NCBI GenBank assembly: GCA_035252015.1
Contig: DATFDP010000041.1
Coordinates: 1-14,871 of the forward strand
Reading direction: 5' to 3'
Length of the DNA: 14,871 nucleotides
From: JAICWP01 sp035252015
GTDB taxonomy: Bacteria > Acidobacteriota > Terriglobia > Terriglobales > Acidobacteriaceae
Both the position numbers and the translations under genes were made by a program. Shown piece after piece: positions 13,901 through 14,871 of this stretch (positions are counted from its first letter, which is position 1; every line of letters starts with the position of its first letter). The notes beneath the pieces were generated by a model that did not search any database, was not told the DNA's origin, and was given only the letters and a program-made list of their open reading frames with translations.

Positions 13901-14106
13901 ATCTGTCCCGTATGCCACCCGATTAGGACCAGCACGCCTGTCACGAGGCTGAGCGCTCCGGTGAGCAGCATTGTCACCACCGGCCAGCGTGGCGGCTCAT
14001 GGTTCGGCAGCTCCGGCTGGGGAACTGCAGAGCTCTCGTGATCCTTTGGAACAATTTGCGGGCCAGGAAGGGATGGGTTGCGGGAAGCGCGTGCCAGGAT
14101 TGCCAT
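10933..14106 (-). CDS. Membrane-bound multi-PAS sensor histidine kinase
   Basis: This is a 1057-residue sensor kinase. Residues 42-300 hold about eight membrane segments forming an input domain in which a motif of the form N/P-T-A-x-x-F-x-L-x-G recurs (near 85, 155 and 219). A coiled linker (301-335) leads to four PAS domains at about 337-448, 460-575, 583-695 and 708-819, each ending in a PAC-like ARDISER or RDITQRK segment. PAS1 and PAS4 are about 70 percent identical by hand count. The HisKA domain follows with SVSHDLRAPLRSI (His849 as phosphoacceptor). The ATPase domain shows the N box LLQNAWKFS (Asn963), the G1 box RDNGIGFDM and the G2 box GTGIGLATV. The kinase lacks its own receiver, and the separate regulator lies 26 bases downstream. 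The ATG is three bases after the stop of the preceding hybrid kinase, with GGAGGAG upstream inside that gene, so the two kinases are probably coupled. The stimulus is unknown. Confidence 0.92.
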   Translation of the reverse strand: MAILARASRNPSLPGPQIVPKDHESSAVPQPELPNHEPPRWPVVTMLLTGALSLVTGVLVLIGWHTGQIVSPVVLLFDSVPVRYNAGLCFVLAGTSLLLLSRVKIGWARAAAMPIAGIGLLTFCEYLFNISLGIDGLFFNTARVAPSIDPRMAPNTAVCFALLGGALLLASESKSAMRNSLQAITAALVAALGLVGFIGYLANIPTAYDWGRFTPMAAPTAAMMAALGLGVIALAWRQYTADSGDLPPWSSLLGSLAVAAASVALWQALHALHPEQSLDTLALTVGLIQAALLYLVLHLLRSTRERARQLRQLNSALQTQMHSVERAESALREKQAYTRSLIEASLDPLVTISPDGKITDVNAATEAVTGSSRQELIGTDFSDYFTDPEKARGGYRQVFREGSVHDYELELRHREGRITPVLYNASVYHDQAGTVTGVFAAARDISERRGMERALRESEQRYRALVLASAQVVWTTDPQGLVAYDMPLWREFTGQTHDEIQGWGWIEGLHPDDREHTAAVWSQAVANRSLYETEYRMRRRDGHYRHMAVRGVPVLEQDGSIREWVGTCTDIHDRKLIEDELRKQAVLLSLAHDAIVVFDLQYRITFWNRGAEETYGWTAKQAVGRVAPELLHTEFPLPLPDIRAALEQEGKWEGELRHRTRDGRSIVVASRWSLQRDHHGHPASILEINRDITQRKQLEEELRAGGAYTRSLIEASLDPLVTIATDGRITDVNRATEEVTGVERKQLVGSDFSDYFTEPDKARAGYRQVFAEGLVQDYPLAIRHRSGRITQVVYNASVFRNEAGQVEGVFAAARDVTERKRLEDSLRQRTQELENSVAELEAFSYSVSHDLRAPLRSIDGFSQILLEDYRDKVDAEGQDSLRRIRNASQNMAQLIDALLQLSRVMRSQLLHEPVDLTLLALSTAAMIQKADPARRVRFHVANGLQAHGDRRLLSVALQNLLQNAWKFSARNPEPTVEFGSLQKDGKTAYYVRDNGIGFDMTYVTQLFTPFQRLHAKEQFEGTGIGLATVQRVIKRHGGKVWAEGAVGKGATFYFSLD
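11644..11985 (-). repeat. Duplicated PAS-domain segment, copy 2 (fourth PAS of the kinase)
   Basis: It encodes residues 708-821 of the sensor kinase and aligns without gaps to residues 337-450 (copy 1, at 12757-13098). Shared runs include YTRSLIEASLDPLVTI, DFSDYFT, GYRQVF and GVFAAARD. At DNA level the stretch around 11965-11985 is nearly identical to that around 13078-13098. See copy 1. Confidence 0.8.
12757..13098 (-). repeat. Duplicated PAS-domain segment, copy 1 (first PAS of the kinase)
   Basis: It encodes residues 337-450 and is the partner of 11644-11985. By hand count about 80 of 116 residues are identical, far more than between either copy and the two intervening PAS domains. This points to a duplication within the gene, with the copies placed at both ends of the PAS array. 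Confidence 0.8.
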
Positions 14107-14109
14107 GGC

Positions 14110-14871
14110 TTAGTTTTCTCCTCCGGGCAATTTGTTTGCGGTATCCAGGAGTTCGCGGATCTTGGTGGTTAAGGCCTTCAGGGTGAACGGCTTGTGCAGA
14201 AAGCGGCTGCCGAGCTCGGAAAGCCCGTGCTGCATCACCGTGCTCTCGGCATAGCCCGAAACATAGAGCACCTTCAAGCCCGGCCGCTTCGCCAGCAACT
14301 GCTGCCCCAGTTCGCTGCCGCTCATTTTGGGCATGACCACGTCGGTGACCAGCAGCTGAATGTCGCGGCCGCAGCTGGCCGCCAGTTCCAGCGCCGCCGG
14401 TCCGTTGGGGGCGGCCAGCACGGTGTAGCCGTGCTGCTCCAGGTATTCCCGTTCCGATTCGCGAACTGCATCTTCGTCTTCCACCAGCAGCACGGTCTCG
14501 CTGCCTTGGGGCTGCTGTGACGCACGCGCCGCCGGCTCCGGACTCTCCATCGCTACGGGAGCGCGCGGCAGGAAGATCTTGAAGGTGGTGCCGGCCGCAA
14601 CCTCGCTCTGCACGGTAATGTGCCCGCCGCTCTGCTTGACAATGCCGTAGATGGTGGCCAGACCCAGCCCAGTTCCCTTGCCTTTCTCCTTGGTGGTGAA
14701 GAAAGGCTCGAAAATGCGGGGCAGAATCGCGGGCTCAATGCCCGTGCCGTGATCGCTGATGGCGAGCAAGACGTGCTCGCCCGGGGTCGCGTCTGGCTGG
14801 GTGCGGCAGTAGGCTTCATCCAGTTCCACGTTGCGCGTCTCCAGGTTGAGCTGCCCGCCATGCGGCATGGC
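14110..14871 (-). CDS. Hybrid histidine kinase, 3' part (ATPase plus receiver; 5' end outside window)
   Basis: The reading frame is open from the window edge to TAA at 14110-14112. The visible 253 residues are the end of an ATPase domain followed by a receiver. Residues are numbered from the Met encoded at 14868, an internal Met in the AMPHGGQL block. The ATPase shows SDHGTGI (38-44), the F box FEPFFTTK and the G2 box GKGTGLGLATIYGIV. A short Ala/Pro/Gln linker (101-122) leads to the receiver: Glu130/Asp131 pocket, Asp176 phosphoacceptor in LLVTDVVMPKMSG, Ser204 and Lys226 in FLHKPF. This is the layout of hybrid kinases with C-terminal receivers. The sensor part and HisKA domain lie beyond the window. 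The stop is three bases from the next kinase start, so the genes are likely co-expressed. Confidence 0.92.
   Translation of the reverse strand, partial: AMPHGGQLNLETRNVELDEAYCRTQPDATPGEHVLLAISDHGTGIEPAILPRIFEPFFTTKEKGKGTGLGLATIYGIVKQSGGHITVQSEVAAGTTFKIFLPRAPVAMESPEPAARASQQPQGSETVLLVEDEDAVRESEREYLEQHGYTVLAAPNGPAALELAASCGRDIQLLVTDVVMPKMSGSELGQQLLAKRPGLKVLYVSGYAESTVMQHGLSELGSRFLHKPFTLKALTTKIRELLDTANKLPGGEN

Overview
The window looks like a chromosomal piece from a soil-type Acidobacteriota (Terriglobia-like) genome. The grounds are the high G+C codon use, the style of the radical SAM and 'TDHDEIRRWAEER' proteins, and gaps filled with degenerate 7-bp repeats and TGAA-loop palindromes. This placement is inference; there is no rRNA or marker gene here to confirm it.

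Left part (1-4123, + strand): the 3' end of an adenosine deaminase family gene, an Asp/Glu racemase family protein, a secreted or periplasmic metal-dependent amidohydrolase, and a radical SAM protein of unknown substrate. They are separated by gaps that each hold heptameric (7-bp period) degenerate tandem repeats. Two of these gaps are arranged as inverted arms, and one encloses two perfect hairpins with TGAA loops.

Middle (4172-4899, - strand): a two-gene unit of a small conserved-looking domain with a long Arg/Ser-rich basic tail, coupled through a TAGTG stop/start overlap to a 48-residue Pro/Asp/Glu-rich protein that is easy to miss because it starts with GTG.

Right-middle (5026-9357, - strand): a tightly overlapping seven-gene Mrp-type cation/proton antiporter operon in the order mrpE-F-G-(stand-alone DUF4040)-mrpB(fused)-mrpC-mrpD. 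The order resembles the Mrp module of archaeal Mbh/Mbs complexes more than the classical mrpABCDEFG operon. No NuoL-like MrpA subunit is encoded in the window.

Right (9582-14871, - strand): a formate/nitrite transporter family channel, preceded by a Rcp1-like single-domain response regulator, a large 8-TM sensor kinase with four PAS domains (two of them an internal duplication), and the 3' end of a hybrid kinase with a C-terminal receiver. All genes from 14871 down to 4172 lie on the same strand, so the signalling block reads towards the two transport systems. A regulatory link is plausible from this layout but not shown.
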